This document shows positions 1-7,345 of a stretch of DNA of 23,088 bases, piece after piece; the stretch's first letter is position 1; each line of letters starts with the position of its first letter. The position numbers and the translations under genes were made by a program. The stretch is from assembly GCA_002504525.1 (NCBI GenBank), contig DATD01000009.1:106290-129377 (forward strand), written 5' to 3'. The notes beneath the pieces were generated by a model. The model was not told the origin of the DNA and made no database searches. It was given only the letters and a program-made list of their open reading frames with translations. This stretch comes from Methanomassiliicoccus sp. UBA345. Lineage in GTDB: Archaea; Thermoplasmatota; Thermoplasmata; Methanomassiliicoccales; Methanomassiliicoccaceae.

Positions 1-620
1 GTGAGAACGACAACGCTGACCACGGACAGGAGCAGCGGCACCTCATAGGCGCAGGTCTGCGCAGCGGCGCGCATTCCTCCGATAAGCGTATACTTGTTGT
101 TCGACGCCCAGCCACCCAGCAGGACCGCGAACGGTATCACCCCGAACATTGCCAAGGTGAGTATAACGCTGAGGTCGGAATCGGACATGTAGAATCCCTG
201 GCTGTACGGTATGGTCACGAACATTGCCATGGACACACCGATGATCAGGATAGGCGCCAGAGGATAGATCAGCCGGTCCGCGGAGTCAGGTACGATGTAC
301 TCCTTAACTAGGACCTTGAAGGCATCGGCGAAGTTCTGGAACAGGCCGAACGGGCCCACCTGGGTACCGACGCGGTCCATGAACCTGCCGAGCATCTTTC
401 TGTCCTGCCAAATGAGCTGGATCGATACCAGCATTCCTACTATCAATATGATCAGCGCCACCACCAGTATGGTGACGATGTTCAGCACTCCCGGGCTTCC
501 TAGCCAATCTGCCAGGCCGTACAGGTGGAGCCATCTCAGGATGGTCCCTACGATATCCACCATCAGCCAGTGGACTAGGCCGCCCAACAATCCCCAAAGA
601 TCAAGATACAAAGAGATCAC
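1..620 (-). CDS. fpoH: Fpo/Nuo complex subunit H, membrane anchor (partial)
   Basis: This is the N-terminal 206 residues of the NuoH/ND1-type membrane subunit, which joins the peripheral arm of complex I to its membrane arm and forms the quinone or methanophenazine entry site. The frame reads hydrophobic helices, then DRKMLGRFMDRVGTQVGPFG, followed by LFQNFADAFKVLVKE and later AQTCAYEVPLLLSV. These are the family's conserved loops. I chose the GTG at 620 because it overlaps the fpoD stop in a GTGA arrangement; an ATG at 563 is the alternative. The 3' part lies beyond the left edge, where further membrane subunits would be expected. The frame is open to the edge with no disruption. Confidence 0.9.
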   Translation of the reverse strand, partial: MISLYLDLWGLLGGLVHWLMVDIVGTILRWLHLYGLADWLGSPGVLNIVTILVVALIILIVGMLVSIQLIWQDRKMLGRFMDRVGTQVGPFGLFQNFADAFKVLVKEYIVPDSADRLIYPLAPILIIGVSMAMFVTIPYSQGFYMSDSDLSVILTLAMFGVIPFAVLLGGWASNNKYTLIGGMRAAAQTCAYEVPLLLSVVSVVVL

Positions 621-1702
621 CGGTCCGTTTCGCCCATACAAACATCAAGCATTCCCAGGATCGAAGGGACATCGGCGATCTTGTAGCCGTTGATGAGCTT
701 AGGGCTCGCCGACAGGATCACGAAGAGAGGGCTCCTGACCGACAGACGGTAGGGCTTGCTGCCGCCATCGCCCACCAGATACATGAGGCTCTCTCCGCGG
801 GGGTCCTCCATTCGGGCCATCGCGGTTCCGGCCGGCGCATTGCGGGGCGGCTTGACCCTTATCGGCCCGGACTTGGGCATCTTCTTCAGGATCTCCCTGA
901 CGATGTTCACCGATTCCTTCATCTCCATCATGCGAACCCGGTAACGAGCCCAGGTATCGCAGGCATCGTGAGTGCACATATGCCAGTCAAGCTCGTCGTA
1001 GATCTCATAGGGATCGTTGTGACGGATGTCGTACTTCACGCCGCTCGCCCTGAGCACGGGGCCAGTGAGCCCGACATTGATGGCATCCTTGGCAGACATG
1101 TAGCCGAGGCCTTCCATCCTCATGCGGAACAGCTTGCTCTGGTCGACCAGCATGTCATATTCAACAAGCCTCTTCTCGAAGTAGTCGAGTGTCCTCTCGA
1201 GGTCGCGCACCCAGTTGGGCGGGGAATCGTTCCTTACCCCTCCGATGCGGCAGAAGTTGTACGTCATCCTGGCCCCGCAGAGGGACTGGAACATGTCCAG
1301 GAACAGCTCCCTGTCCCTGGTGGCGTATAAGAACATGGTGAGGTTCCCTAGGTCGGTGCCGATGGCGGCGAGCCACATCAGGTGGTTACCGATCCTCTGA
1401 AGCTCGTCGGACATGGCCCGTATGTACTTGGCCCTCTCCGGCACCTCAATGCCCATCAGCTTCTCGACGGTCATGCAATATACGTGGCTCCAGGTGAAGG
1501 AGGAGCCGTAGCACAGCCTGTCGGCCATGGGGATGATCTGAGGGTAGTTCCTGTCCTCGACCATCCTCTCCCAGCCGCGGTGCAGGTAGCCGATGACAGG
1601 CTCAGAGTCCACGATGGTCTCGCCATCGACCTTGATCCTCATGTTCCACAACCCATGGGTCATGGGGTGCTGAGGACCCATGTTGATCCACATCTCTGCC
1701 AT
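617..1702 (-). CDS. fpoD: Fpo/Nuo complex subunit D (49 kDa subunit)
   Basis: NuoD/FpoD is the peripheral-arm subunit derived from the large subunit of NiFe hydrogenases; it lines the quinone pocket beside the N2 cluster of subunit B. The 361-residue protein opens with INMGPQHPMTHG and carries GYLHRGWERMVEDRNY and the RIGGVRND segment, all hallmark stretches. It ends with SILGMLDVCMGETDR, close to the family's usual C-terminus. The hydrogenase metal-binding cysteine pairs are absent, as in true complex I homologues. The ATG follows the fpoC stop by one base and the end overlaps fpoH, so it is translated as part of fpoABCDH. Bacterial complexes often fuse NuoC and NuoD; here they are separate. 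Confidence 0.95.
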   Translation of the reverse strand: MAEMWINMGPQHPMTHGLWNMRIKVDGETIVDSEPVIGYLHRGWERMVEDRNYPQIIPMADRLCYGSSFTWSHVYCMTVEKLMGIEVPERAKYIRAMSDELQRIGNHLMWLAAIGTDLGNLTMFLYATRDRELFLDMFQSLCGARMTYNFCRIGGVRNDSPPNWVRDLERTLDYFEKRLVEYDMLVDQSKLFRMRMEGLGYMSAKDAINVGLTGPVLRASGVKYDIRHNDPYEIYDELDWHMCTHDACDTWARYRVRMMEMKESVNIVREILKKMPKSGPIRVKPPRNAPAGTAMARMEDPRGESLMYLVGDGGSKPYRLSVRSPLFVILSASPKLINGYKIADVPSILGMLDVCMGETDR

Positions 1703-1703
1703 A

Positions 1704-2177
1704 TCACTGCCCTCCTTCGGCGCAGTCCTTCCGCATCGGGAAGAACTTGTAGTCCTCCGGAAGCAGAAGTCTCTTCAGGTTCGGATGTCCCTTGAAGACG
1801 ATGCCGAACATGTCAAAGGTCTCTCTCTCATGCCAGTTGGCGCCTTGCCATAGCGGGGTGACCGAATCGACCTCCGGCTCGTCATGAGGCAGGTCGACCA
1901 CGATCTCCAAGGTGATGTTACTTGAATACGAGGTTATGTGATATACGGACTGGAACTTGTCGCACCAATCCACGCCGCTCACCAGGCTGCAGTGGTCGAA
2001 GCCCAGCTCGTCCTTCAGAAATTTGCACAGATTGAACAGGACCGACCGGTCAGCGGCCATGTACAGGCGGCGGGTCTCAGTCCTGCCGTCATCGAGAACG
2101 ACATCGGCGGGGAAGGTCTGGGATATCTTGGCCTTAACCTGTTCTACTGAATAAGTATCATTTTCCAATTTTCCCAC
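1704..2177 (-). CDS. fpoC: Fpo/Nuo complex subunit C (30 kDa subunit)
   Basis: This is the NuoC/FpoC peripheral-arm subunit, which has a structural role beside subunits B and D. The diagnostic segment ANWHERETFDMFGIVFKGHP followed by NLKRLLLPEDY lies at about residues 112-142 of 157. The start is uncertain. The first in-frame start is GTG at 2177, but a GAGGTGG motif overlapping that codon sits five bases before an in-frame TTG at 2168, so the protein may begin three residues later on a TTG. The gene follows the fpoB stop by one base and precedes fpoD by one base, consistent with one polycistronic message. Confidence 0.93.
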   Translation of the reverse strand: MGKLENDTYSVEQVKAKISQTFPADVVLDDGRTETRRLYMAADRSVLFNLCKFLKDELGFDHCSLVSGVDWCDKFQSVYHITSYSSNITLEIVVDLPHDEPEVDSVTPLWQGANWHERETFDMFGIVFKGHPNLKRLLLPEDYKFFPMRKDCAEGGQ

Positions 2178-2178
2178 C

Positions 2179-2742
2179 TCAGTCTTCCATGAACAGCCCG
2201 ACCCTGGAGTTCTTCATCTTCAGCTGCAGTTTCATGAAGCCGTCGATCATCGCCTCCGGCCTGGGAGGGCATCCGGGAATGTAAACGTCTACTGGAATGA
2301 ATGTGTCGAGACCCTGTACCACGTTGTATGAATCGTACCAAGGGCCGCCGGAAATGGCGCATTCTCCCATGGCCACGACCCACTTGGGATCGGGCATCTC
2401 TTCGTACAGCCGGCGCAGGGACGGCCGCAGCTTCTTGGAGATCCATCCGTTCACGAGGAGCACATCGCACTGGCGGGGGGAGGAACGGAAGACCATACCC
2501 AGCCGCTCATTGTCAAAACGGGGGCCGGAGCATGCCGCCATCTCTAGGGCGCAGCAGGCAATCCCGAAGTGCAACGGGTAGATCGAGTTCCTTACGCCAT
2601 AGTTGAAGAACGGGCCGGCGACCGTGTCGACGGCCTTCTTGACGCCAGTGGCTTTAGTAAGCTCACGAACGACGCCCTTCGACCAAGTCATGAACTCCTG
2701 GGCGCTCATGGCGATCGCGTGAGGCTGTAGACTTAGATCCAT
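2179..2742 (-). CDS. fpoB: Fpo/Nuo complex subunit B, [4Fe-4S] N2 subunit (PSST)
   Basis: NuoB/FpoB binds the terminal [4Fe-4S] cluster N2, which passes electrons to the membrane carrier. The four expected ligands are visible: the adjacent pair C63-C64 in GIACCALEMAA, C128 in AMGECAISGG and C158 in IPGCPPRPEA. The length of 187 residues is normal. The ATG at 2742 lies inside the last codons of fpoA (10-base overlap) and has a GGAGG seven bases upstream. An internal ATG 11 codons in is a less likely start. The sequence is intact, so the electron path to the membrane is complete at this point. Confidence 0.96.
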   Translation of the reverse strand: MDLSLQPHAIAMSAQEFMTWSKGVVRELTKATGVKKAVDTVAGPFFNYGVRNSIYPLHFGIACCALEMAACSGPRFDNERLGMVFRSSPRQCDVLLVNGWISKKLRPSLRRLYEEMPDPKWVVAMGECAISGGPWYDSYNVVQGLDTFIPVDVYIPGCPPRPEAMIDGFMKLQLKMKNSRVGLFMED

Positions 2743-3092
2743 ATCTTATCCTCCTTCCTCAATGCGTAGAAGGCTCCGACCAGCATCATGCTGAAGAATG
2801 CAAGCATGATGAGCTTTGAATCCCCCGAGAGGAGATCAAAATTGAGGGCCCAGATCAATAAAAACACGGTAATGACGTCAAAAACCACGAAGATGATGGC
2901 GTACATATAGAACTGGAAATGGAATTGGACCTGCGCCTCTCCGATCGGTACCTCGCCGCACTCGTAGGTATCCCCCTTCAACGCCGTTTTTCTGGTAGGC
3001 CTGAAAAAATCATTTAGCCAGAACGCGATGACGGGGATCGCTAGTGCAATCACGATGTAGATTGCTATTGGCAAGTAAGTGTCCAAGAGCAT
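2733..3092 (-). CDS. fpoA: Fpo/Nuo complex subunit A, three-helix membrane subunit
   Basis: NuoA/FpoA is a small membrane subunit that embraces subunit H at the junction of the two arms. The 119-residue protein shows three hydrophobic segments (about 6-25, 60-84 and 92-109) and the conserved loop with YECGEVPIGEAQVQFHFQFY, including the invariant cysteine. It is the first gene of the minus-strand fpoABCDH run. A TTTATA box is centred about 26 bases before the ATG and no Shine-Dalgarno is seen, so the message probably starts at or next to the ATG. No fpoF-like F420 dehydrogenase gene lies in the upstream gap, but it could be elsewhere in the genome. Confidence 0.95.
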   Translation of the reverse strand: MLLDTYLPIAIYIVIALAIPVIAFWLNDFFRPTRKTALKGDTYECGEVPIGEAQVQFHFQFYMYAIIFVVFDVITVFLLIWALNFDLLSGDSKLIMLAFFSMMLVGAFYALRKEDKIWI

Positions 3093-3114
3093 TGCTGGGA
3101 GAATAGTAGCCCTC

Positions 3115-3124
3115 TATAAATACG
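3115..3124 (-). promoter_or_regulatory. TATA box of the fpoABCDH operon
   Basis: On the minus strand the sequence reads CGTATTTATAGAGG, with TTTATA at 3120-3115. Its centre is about 26 bases from the fpoA ATG at 3092, the usual archaeal distance from TATA box to transcription start, which implies a leaderless operon message. An inverted repeat TCAAT-A-ATTGA (3130-3140) abuts it on the upstream side and could be an activator or repressor site; that role is inference. Confidence 0.6.
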
Positions 3125-3303
3125 TTATCTCAATAATTGATATCTGGCTCGTCTGGCTATAGGGAACAAAACCGGCGTTTTATCAATGTAAATAAACGAC
3201 GGCCCGGCGGTCTGTGTAGGGCGCTTTTATTGAAGAACCGAGCACAGGGCCGCTGAAATAGAGGATAATGTTCAAATGTGCCGAGATGAGCGTCAAATGC
3301 CAT

Positions 3304-3337
3304 TGCAACCGGATGTTGCATCGGGGTGATGCATCAT
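3304..3337 (+). promoter_or_regulatory. Two mutually exclusive RNA hairpins over the start of the DJ-1/PfpI gene
   Basis: Hairpin 1 pairs TGCAAC (3304-3309) with GTTGCA (3315-3320) around a five-base loop. Hairpin 2 pairs ATGTTGCATC (3313-3322) with GATGCATCAT (3328-3337), nine of ten pairs, with GGGGT in the loop. Hairpin 2 buries part of the ribosome-binding site GGGGTGAT (3323-3330) and the first two bases of the ATG at 3336. The two hairpins share bases 3315-3320, so they cannot form together. This is the layout of a translational switch or thermosensor, but no ligand-binding domain is recognised, and chance is possible for arms this short. Confidence 0.4.
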
Positions 3338-3845
3338 GAAGATCGCCGTGTTCACTGAGGACCTATTCGAAGATGTGGAATTCTGGTATCCATTCTACCG
3401 CTTGAAGGAGGCGGGACACCGGCCAGTGGTGGTCGGATCGGGCAAGAAGGACGGCCACTCAGGAAAGCATGGGAGCACCAACAAGGTCGATATGCCTATT
3501 CGAGATGCTCGCGCCGACGCTTTTGACGGAGTGCTCGTTCCAGGAGGATATGCGCCCGACCGCATGAGGCTCCATCCGGAGTTCTCGCAGCTCGTCAAGG
3601 AGGTTCATGCCAAGGGAAGGATGGTGGCATCCCTCTGCCACGGCCCTTGGATATTGGCATCGGCCGGCATACTTGAAGGAAAGCGGATCACCTGCTGGCC
3701 CTCTCTGAAGGACGATATGGTCAACGCAGGAGCCCGCTATGTGAACGAGGAGGTGGTGGTGGACGGCAACATCATCACCTCGAGATGTCCTGACGACCTC
3801 CCCGCATTCATGCGAGAGGTGACAAAACACCTAGAAGGGCGGTAG
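3336..3845 (+). CDS. DJ-1/PfpI family protein
   Basis: This is a class I glutamine amidotransferase-like protein of the DJ-1/PfpI superfamily, whose members act as glyoxalases, protein deglycases or intracellular peptidases. The 169 residues carry the nucleophile elbow MVASLCHGPWILASAG with C101 followed by H102, and E12 near the N-terminus in the position that usually contacts the nucleophile. The GVLVPGGYAPD segment at 65-75 is also typical. The ATG at 3336 is supported by GGGGTGAT five bases upstream, although that site lies in a predicted hairpin. The gene stands alone, divergent from fpoA and 97 bases before proC. The exact substrate cannot be told from sequence. Confidence 0.9.
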   Translation: MKIAVFTEDLFEDVEFWYPFYRLKEAGHRPVVVGSGKKDGHSGKHGSTNKVDMPIRDARADAFDGVLVPGGYAPDRMRLHPEFSQLVKEVHAKGRMVASLCHGPWILASAGILEGKRITCWPSLKDDMVNAGARYVNEEVVVDGNIITSRCPDDLPAFMREVTKHLEGR

Positions 3846-3945
3846 GTCCGAGGGAAGGCGTTGGCCGGCAGCGACAGGATAACTGATTTATCAGCGCGTG
3901 CATTATGCCGTCGGTCAGCGATTATCGCGTTCCATAGGTGATATG

Positions 3946-4755
3946 ATGGTCAAGAAGTTCGGTTTCATTGGCGCGGGCAACATGGCAGAGGCTTTGATGA
4001 AGGGCATTCTCAACTCGGGTGAAGCGAGCCCCTCCGAGATCATCGCCAGCGAGGTGGTGCCGGCACGCCGCGAGTACGTGACCAAGGCCCTGGAGATATC
4101 GGTGGTGCCGGACAATGCCGTGGTGGCCAGGGAGGCCAACGTCATCATCCTGGCCGTCAAGCCGAACATCGTGGCCGCGGTGCTCGACGAGCTCAAGTCC
4201 ATGCTCACGTCCGATCACCTGGTCATCTCCATAGCGGCCGGGGTCAAGATATCGTTCATAGAATCCCACCTCAACTGGGGGGTGAGGGTGGTGCGCGTGA
4301 TGCCCAACCAGCCTTGCCTGGTGGGCGCATCCGCCTCCGGCTTCGCATTGGGCAAGTCGGCGCGCAAGGAGGACCAAGAGCTTGTGCAGAGGCTCCTCGA
4401 CTCGGTTGGCGTCGCATTCCCCTTGGAGGAGAAGCTGCTGGACGCGGTCACCGGCCTGAGCGGGAGCGGCCCCGCCTACGTGTACATGATGATAGAGGCC
4501 CTTGCCGACGGCGGGGTGCTGTGCGGCCTGCCGCGCGACGTGGCCACCAAACTGGCCGCCCAGACGGTGTTCGGCTCGGCCAAGACGGTGCTGGACACCA
4601 AGATGCACCCGGCGCCGCTGAAGGACATGGTGGCGTCCCCGGCCGGCACCACCATCGAAGGAATGAAAGTACTGGAGGATGGGTGCCTGCGCGGCACCGT
4701 CATCCGGGCGGTGGAAGCCGCCGCCAAGAAGTCGGCCGAGCTGGGGAAGAGCTGA
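3946..4755 (+). CDS. proC: Pyrroline-5-carboxylate reductase
   Basis: ProC reduces pyrroline-5-carboxylate to proline with NAD(P)H in the cytosol, the last step of proline synthesis. The 269-residue protein has the N-terminal Rossmann motif GFIGAGNMAEALMKG and the family signature LSGSGPAYVYMMIEALADGG, followed by SPAGTTIEGMKVLEDGCLRG, all near expected positions. The frame is open upstream to 3898, but GGTGAT (3937-3942) points to one of the two tandem ATGs at 3943 and 3946; 3946 gives better spacing. The stop TGA abuts the stop of the convergent radical SAM gene with no base between, so neither gene has room for its own separate terminator. Confidence 0.95.
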   Translation: MVKKFGFIGAGNMAEALMKGILNSGEASPSEIIASEVVPARREYVTKALEISVVPDNAVVAREANVIILAVKPNIVAAVLDELKSMLTSDHLVISIAAGVKISFIESHLNWGVRVVRVMPNQPCLVGASASGFALGKSARKEDQELVQRLLDSVGVAFPLEEKLLDAVTGLSGSGPAYVYMMIEALADGGVLCGLPRDVATKLAAQTVFGSAKTVLDTKMHPAPLKDMVASPAGTTIEGMKVLEDGCLRGTVIRAVEAAAKKSAELGKS

Positions 4756-6480
4756 TCAGGCCCGCTTTCGGCGGGATCCCTTCAGCATGCCCAGCGCGGC
4801 GCGGGGGACGGACCTCAGGATGGTGGGGGCGTCCCACACCAGGTCCCTTTTCTGACAGATGGTGGATTCCATCAGCTCCTCGCCCCGGCGCTTTAGCTGT
4901 ACTAGCACTTCCTTTCTCTCGCTTTCGGGCAGCGTCATGGCTGCGTCGACCTCTACCAGGAGCCGGCGTGCCTCCTTGGACCGCTGGGACCTGAGCAGAT
5001 GCTCCTCGTCGGTCATCAGCCCCACGTCCCTCTTGACATCGCTCAGCCGGTCGGCGGCGTCATAGGAGGTCTCGGCGATCACATCGCGGCTCATCCACTT
5101 CGTCTCGTAGGAGAGCACGTCCTTCCAGTTGGGGGACGGGAGGCGAGCGCGGTGCTCCTCCAAGGTTCGTGCGAACAGGCGGTATCCGAACTTCTCGGGG
5201 TTCTCAAAGGCTATGCTACCGGGATCAAGGAACGGCGCCAGGGGGGACGTGTACACTGCCAGGCGCGGATCGTTGCCGTTCTGCTGGTACAGCCGACGGG
5301 TGTAATCGGCAGAACCCAGCGCCGATTCCCTGGTCTGCTCCGGCAGGCCTATCATGAAGAACATGTCGAAGCGCTGGCATCCGTTCTGCAGCGCAGAGGT
5401 GATGCTGCTCTCCAGCCCAGCGTTGTCGAACCTCCTGCCCAGCGCATGCCGCACCTTCTCGTCATGAGAATCCGGAGAGAACTGGATGGAGTATTGGGAG
5501 AACGTCCGGTCCGCCTCCCGGAAATACGATTCGGGAGCCGGGGTGAACAGTTCCAGCACCACGTGGCTGTCCAGATCCAGGCGGCGGCATTCCTTGAAGA
5601 ACCTCTCGGCATAGTCGCCGCCGTACTGGCGGATGTCGCCGACCACGAACACCGGGGCCTTGATGTAGCTCTCCACGTTGGCGATGTCCTGGGCCGCCTT
5701 CTCCGGACTGCGGAATGCGGCCTTGGTGCGGCCGGTCACCCGGCGCATCGCTCCGCAGCTGCCGCCGCACACCGCGCAGGACAGCGAGCAGCCGCGAACC
5801 GTGAACACCGATGTGATCGGGAACCGGTCCCAGTCCTTGAACGGCTTGGCCCCCTCAAGGTCGCGATGCCGGATGACGGAGCGCACGATCCATCCGTAGT
5901 CTATGTCCAGATGGTCCATGGTGTCCGGGACGTAACTGAGGTCGTTGACGTGCACGCCCGTGCCGTCCTTCCATGTCAGGTTCGGAATGCCCGATAGCCC
6001 GGTACCCTTGTCCAGGGCGTCCATCAGATGCAGCAGCGGCATCTCAGTGGAGTCGCCGCGGAGCACCAGGTCCACCTGCGGGTACCTTATGAGCTCCTCG
6101 TGGAAGTAGGACGATGAGAAACCGCCGAACAATATCTTGGAACCAGGATGCAGGCGGCGAATGATCTCGGCGACCGCCAGCGAGCCGTGGGCGTGAGGCA
6201 GCCAGTGAAGATCGATGCCGAACACCGCGGAGTCCAGGCGGCCCAGGAACTTCTCCACGTCCAGATTCTTGTCGTTGAGCATCATGGATGCCAGGTTGAT
6301 TATCCTGACGCGGTAGCCGGCCTTGTGCAGCTGCACCGCCATGGTGGTGAACCCGAAGGGGTACATCTCGAAGACGGGCGTGGACGGCACCAGGTCGCTT
6401 ACAGGGCCGTAGAACATTGACTCCTTGCGAAAATCATAGACGCTCGGAGCATGGATGAGTATGAGATCTTCCTTGGGCAT
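4756..6480 (-). CDS. B12-binding domain / radical SAM protein, resembling the Ta0216 family
   Basis: This is a 574-residue radical SAM enzyme with an N-terminal cobalamin-binding-type Rossmann domain (about 5-160; ILFGGFSSSYFHEELIRYP at about 116-134, VLRGDSTE at 139-146). The cluster motif CSLSCAVC follows, with C231, C235 and C238 as CxxxCxxC ligands. The C-terminal third (about 450-574) is charged and probably helical. Family members use a 5'-deoxyadenosyl radical, often with methylcobalamin, for methylation or ring formation at unreactive carbons. The overall pattern resembles the Thermoplasma Ta0216-type family, of unknown substrate. The ATG at 6480 has GAGGT six bases upstream. It lies 50 bases downstream of a cis-prenyltransferase, so an isoprenoid or lipid substrate is a guess from context only. 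Confidence 0.85.
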   Translation of the reverse strand: MPKEDLILIHAPSVYDFRKESMFYGPVSDLVPSTPVFEMYPFGFTTMAVQLHKAGYRVRIINLASMMLNDKNLDVEKFLGRLDSAVFGIDLHWLPHAHGSLAVAEIIRRLHPGSKILFGGFSSSYFHEELIRYPQVDLVLRGDSTEMPLLHLMDALDKGTGLSGIPNLTWKDGTGVHVNDLSYVPDTMDHLDIDYGWIVRSVIRHRDLEGAKPFKDWDRFPITSVFTVRGCSLSCAVCGGSCGAMRRVTGRTKAAFRSPEKAAQDIANVESYIKAPVFVVGDIRQYGGDYAERFFKECRRLDLDSHVVLELFTPAPESYFREADRTFSQYSIQFSPDSHDEKVRHALGRRFDNAGLESSITSALQNGCQRFDMFFMIGLPEQTRESALGSADYTRRLYQQNGNDPRLAVYTSPLAPFLDPGSIAFENPEKFGYRLFARTLEEHRARLPSPNWKDVLSYETKWMSRDVIAETSYDAADRLSDVKRDVGLMTDEEHLLRSQRSKEARRLLVEVDAAMTLPESERKEVLVQLKRRGEELMESTICQKRDLVWDAPTILRSVPRAALGMLKGSRRKRA

Positions 6481-6530
6481 GAGGTTACCTCGAGGCAGCC
6501 TCTCAACGGGGATGTTTCACAAAAACCTTG

Positions 6531-7340
6531 TCATTTGCCGAACCGACGCTTCCGAAGCTGGTAGGAGCGGATGGCGCGCAGGAGGTCGATCTTCCTGAAT
6601 CCCGGCCAGTACACGTCGGTGAAGTACAGCTCGGAGTATGCCAGCTGCCACAGCAGGAAATTGGAGATGCGCTCCTCCCCCGACGTCCGGAGTATGAGGT
6701 CGGGATCGGGCAGGTCGGCGGTGTACAGGAAGTTGGAGAATGTACGCTCATCTATATCTTCCACCTCCAGAGCACCGTCCTTCACCTGCTGGGCGATCTG
6801 CTTGATCGCCTGGAGGATCTCCTGGCGGGACCCGTAGGCAGTGGCGAGATTGTAGTGGAAGTTGCTGTATTCGGCGGTGCTGCTCTCAGCGACCTCGATA
6901 GCCTTCAAGACGTTGTCCGGCAGGAGGTCCCTCTGCCCCAGCACCCTGACCCTGATGCCGTTGCGATGGACCCGTTCATCCTTCGCCAGGCGATAGAAGT
7001 TCTCTTCGAACATCTGCATGAGGGAATCGACCTCGCTCTCGTCGCGATTGAAGTTCTCGGTGCTGAACGCGTACACCGTGAGCACCTTTACACCGAGCTC
7101 CATGCACCAGTCCAACACCTCCTCCAGCTTGTCCTTGCCCTTGATGTGCCCCTCGGCGGGGGTGAGCCCGAACTCCTTGGCGAAGCGGCGGTTCCCGTCC
7201 ATGATGACCGCGACGTGATGCGGCACCTTGTTTTCCTTGACCTCTTTCAGGAGGCGCTTCTCGTAGGTCTGATAGGCCGTGCTGGCAATCACCCGCGAGA
7301 TCTCGCTTTTGATGGCGGTCGCTTCCTTGAGGGGCTCCAT
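6531..7340 (-). CDS. uppS: Cis-prenyltransferase (undecaprenyl/dolichyl diphosphate synthase)
   Basis: This enzyme condenses isopentenyl diphosphate units onto an allylic primer in the cis configuration to build the lipid carrier used for glycosylation; in archaea the product is dolichol-like. The 269-residue protein carries HVAVIMDGNRRFAKE with the catalytic D48, the YAFSTENFNR segment and the C-terminal LILRTSGEERISNFLLWQLA. These mark the family unambiguously. The frame is open upstream to 7403, but the extra residues belong to the region of the upstream gene. The ATG at 7340, five bases after the marker-11 stop, gives a normal N-terminus. No strong Shine-Dalgarno is visible, so coupling to the upstream gene is likely. 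Confidence 0.95.
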   Translation of the reverse strand: MEPLKEATAIKSEISRVIASTAYQTYEKRLLKEVKENKVPHHVAVIMDGNRRFAKEFGLTPAEGHIKGKDKLEEVLDWCMELGVKVLTVYAFSTENFNRDESEVDSLMQMFEENFYRLAKDERVHRNGIRVRVLGQRDLLPDNVLKAIEVAESSTAEYSNFHYNLATAYGSRQEILQAIKQIAQQVKDGALEVEDIDERTFSNFLYTADLPDPDLILRTSGEERISNFLLWQLAYSELYFTDVYWPGFRKIDLLRAIRSYQLRKRRFGK

Positions 7341-7345
7341 GCGTG

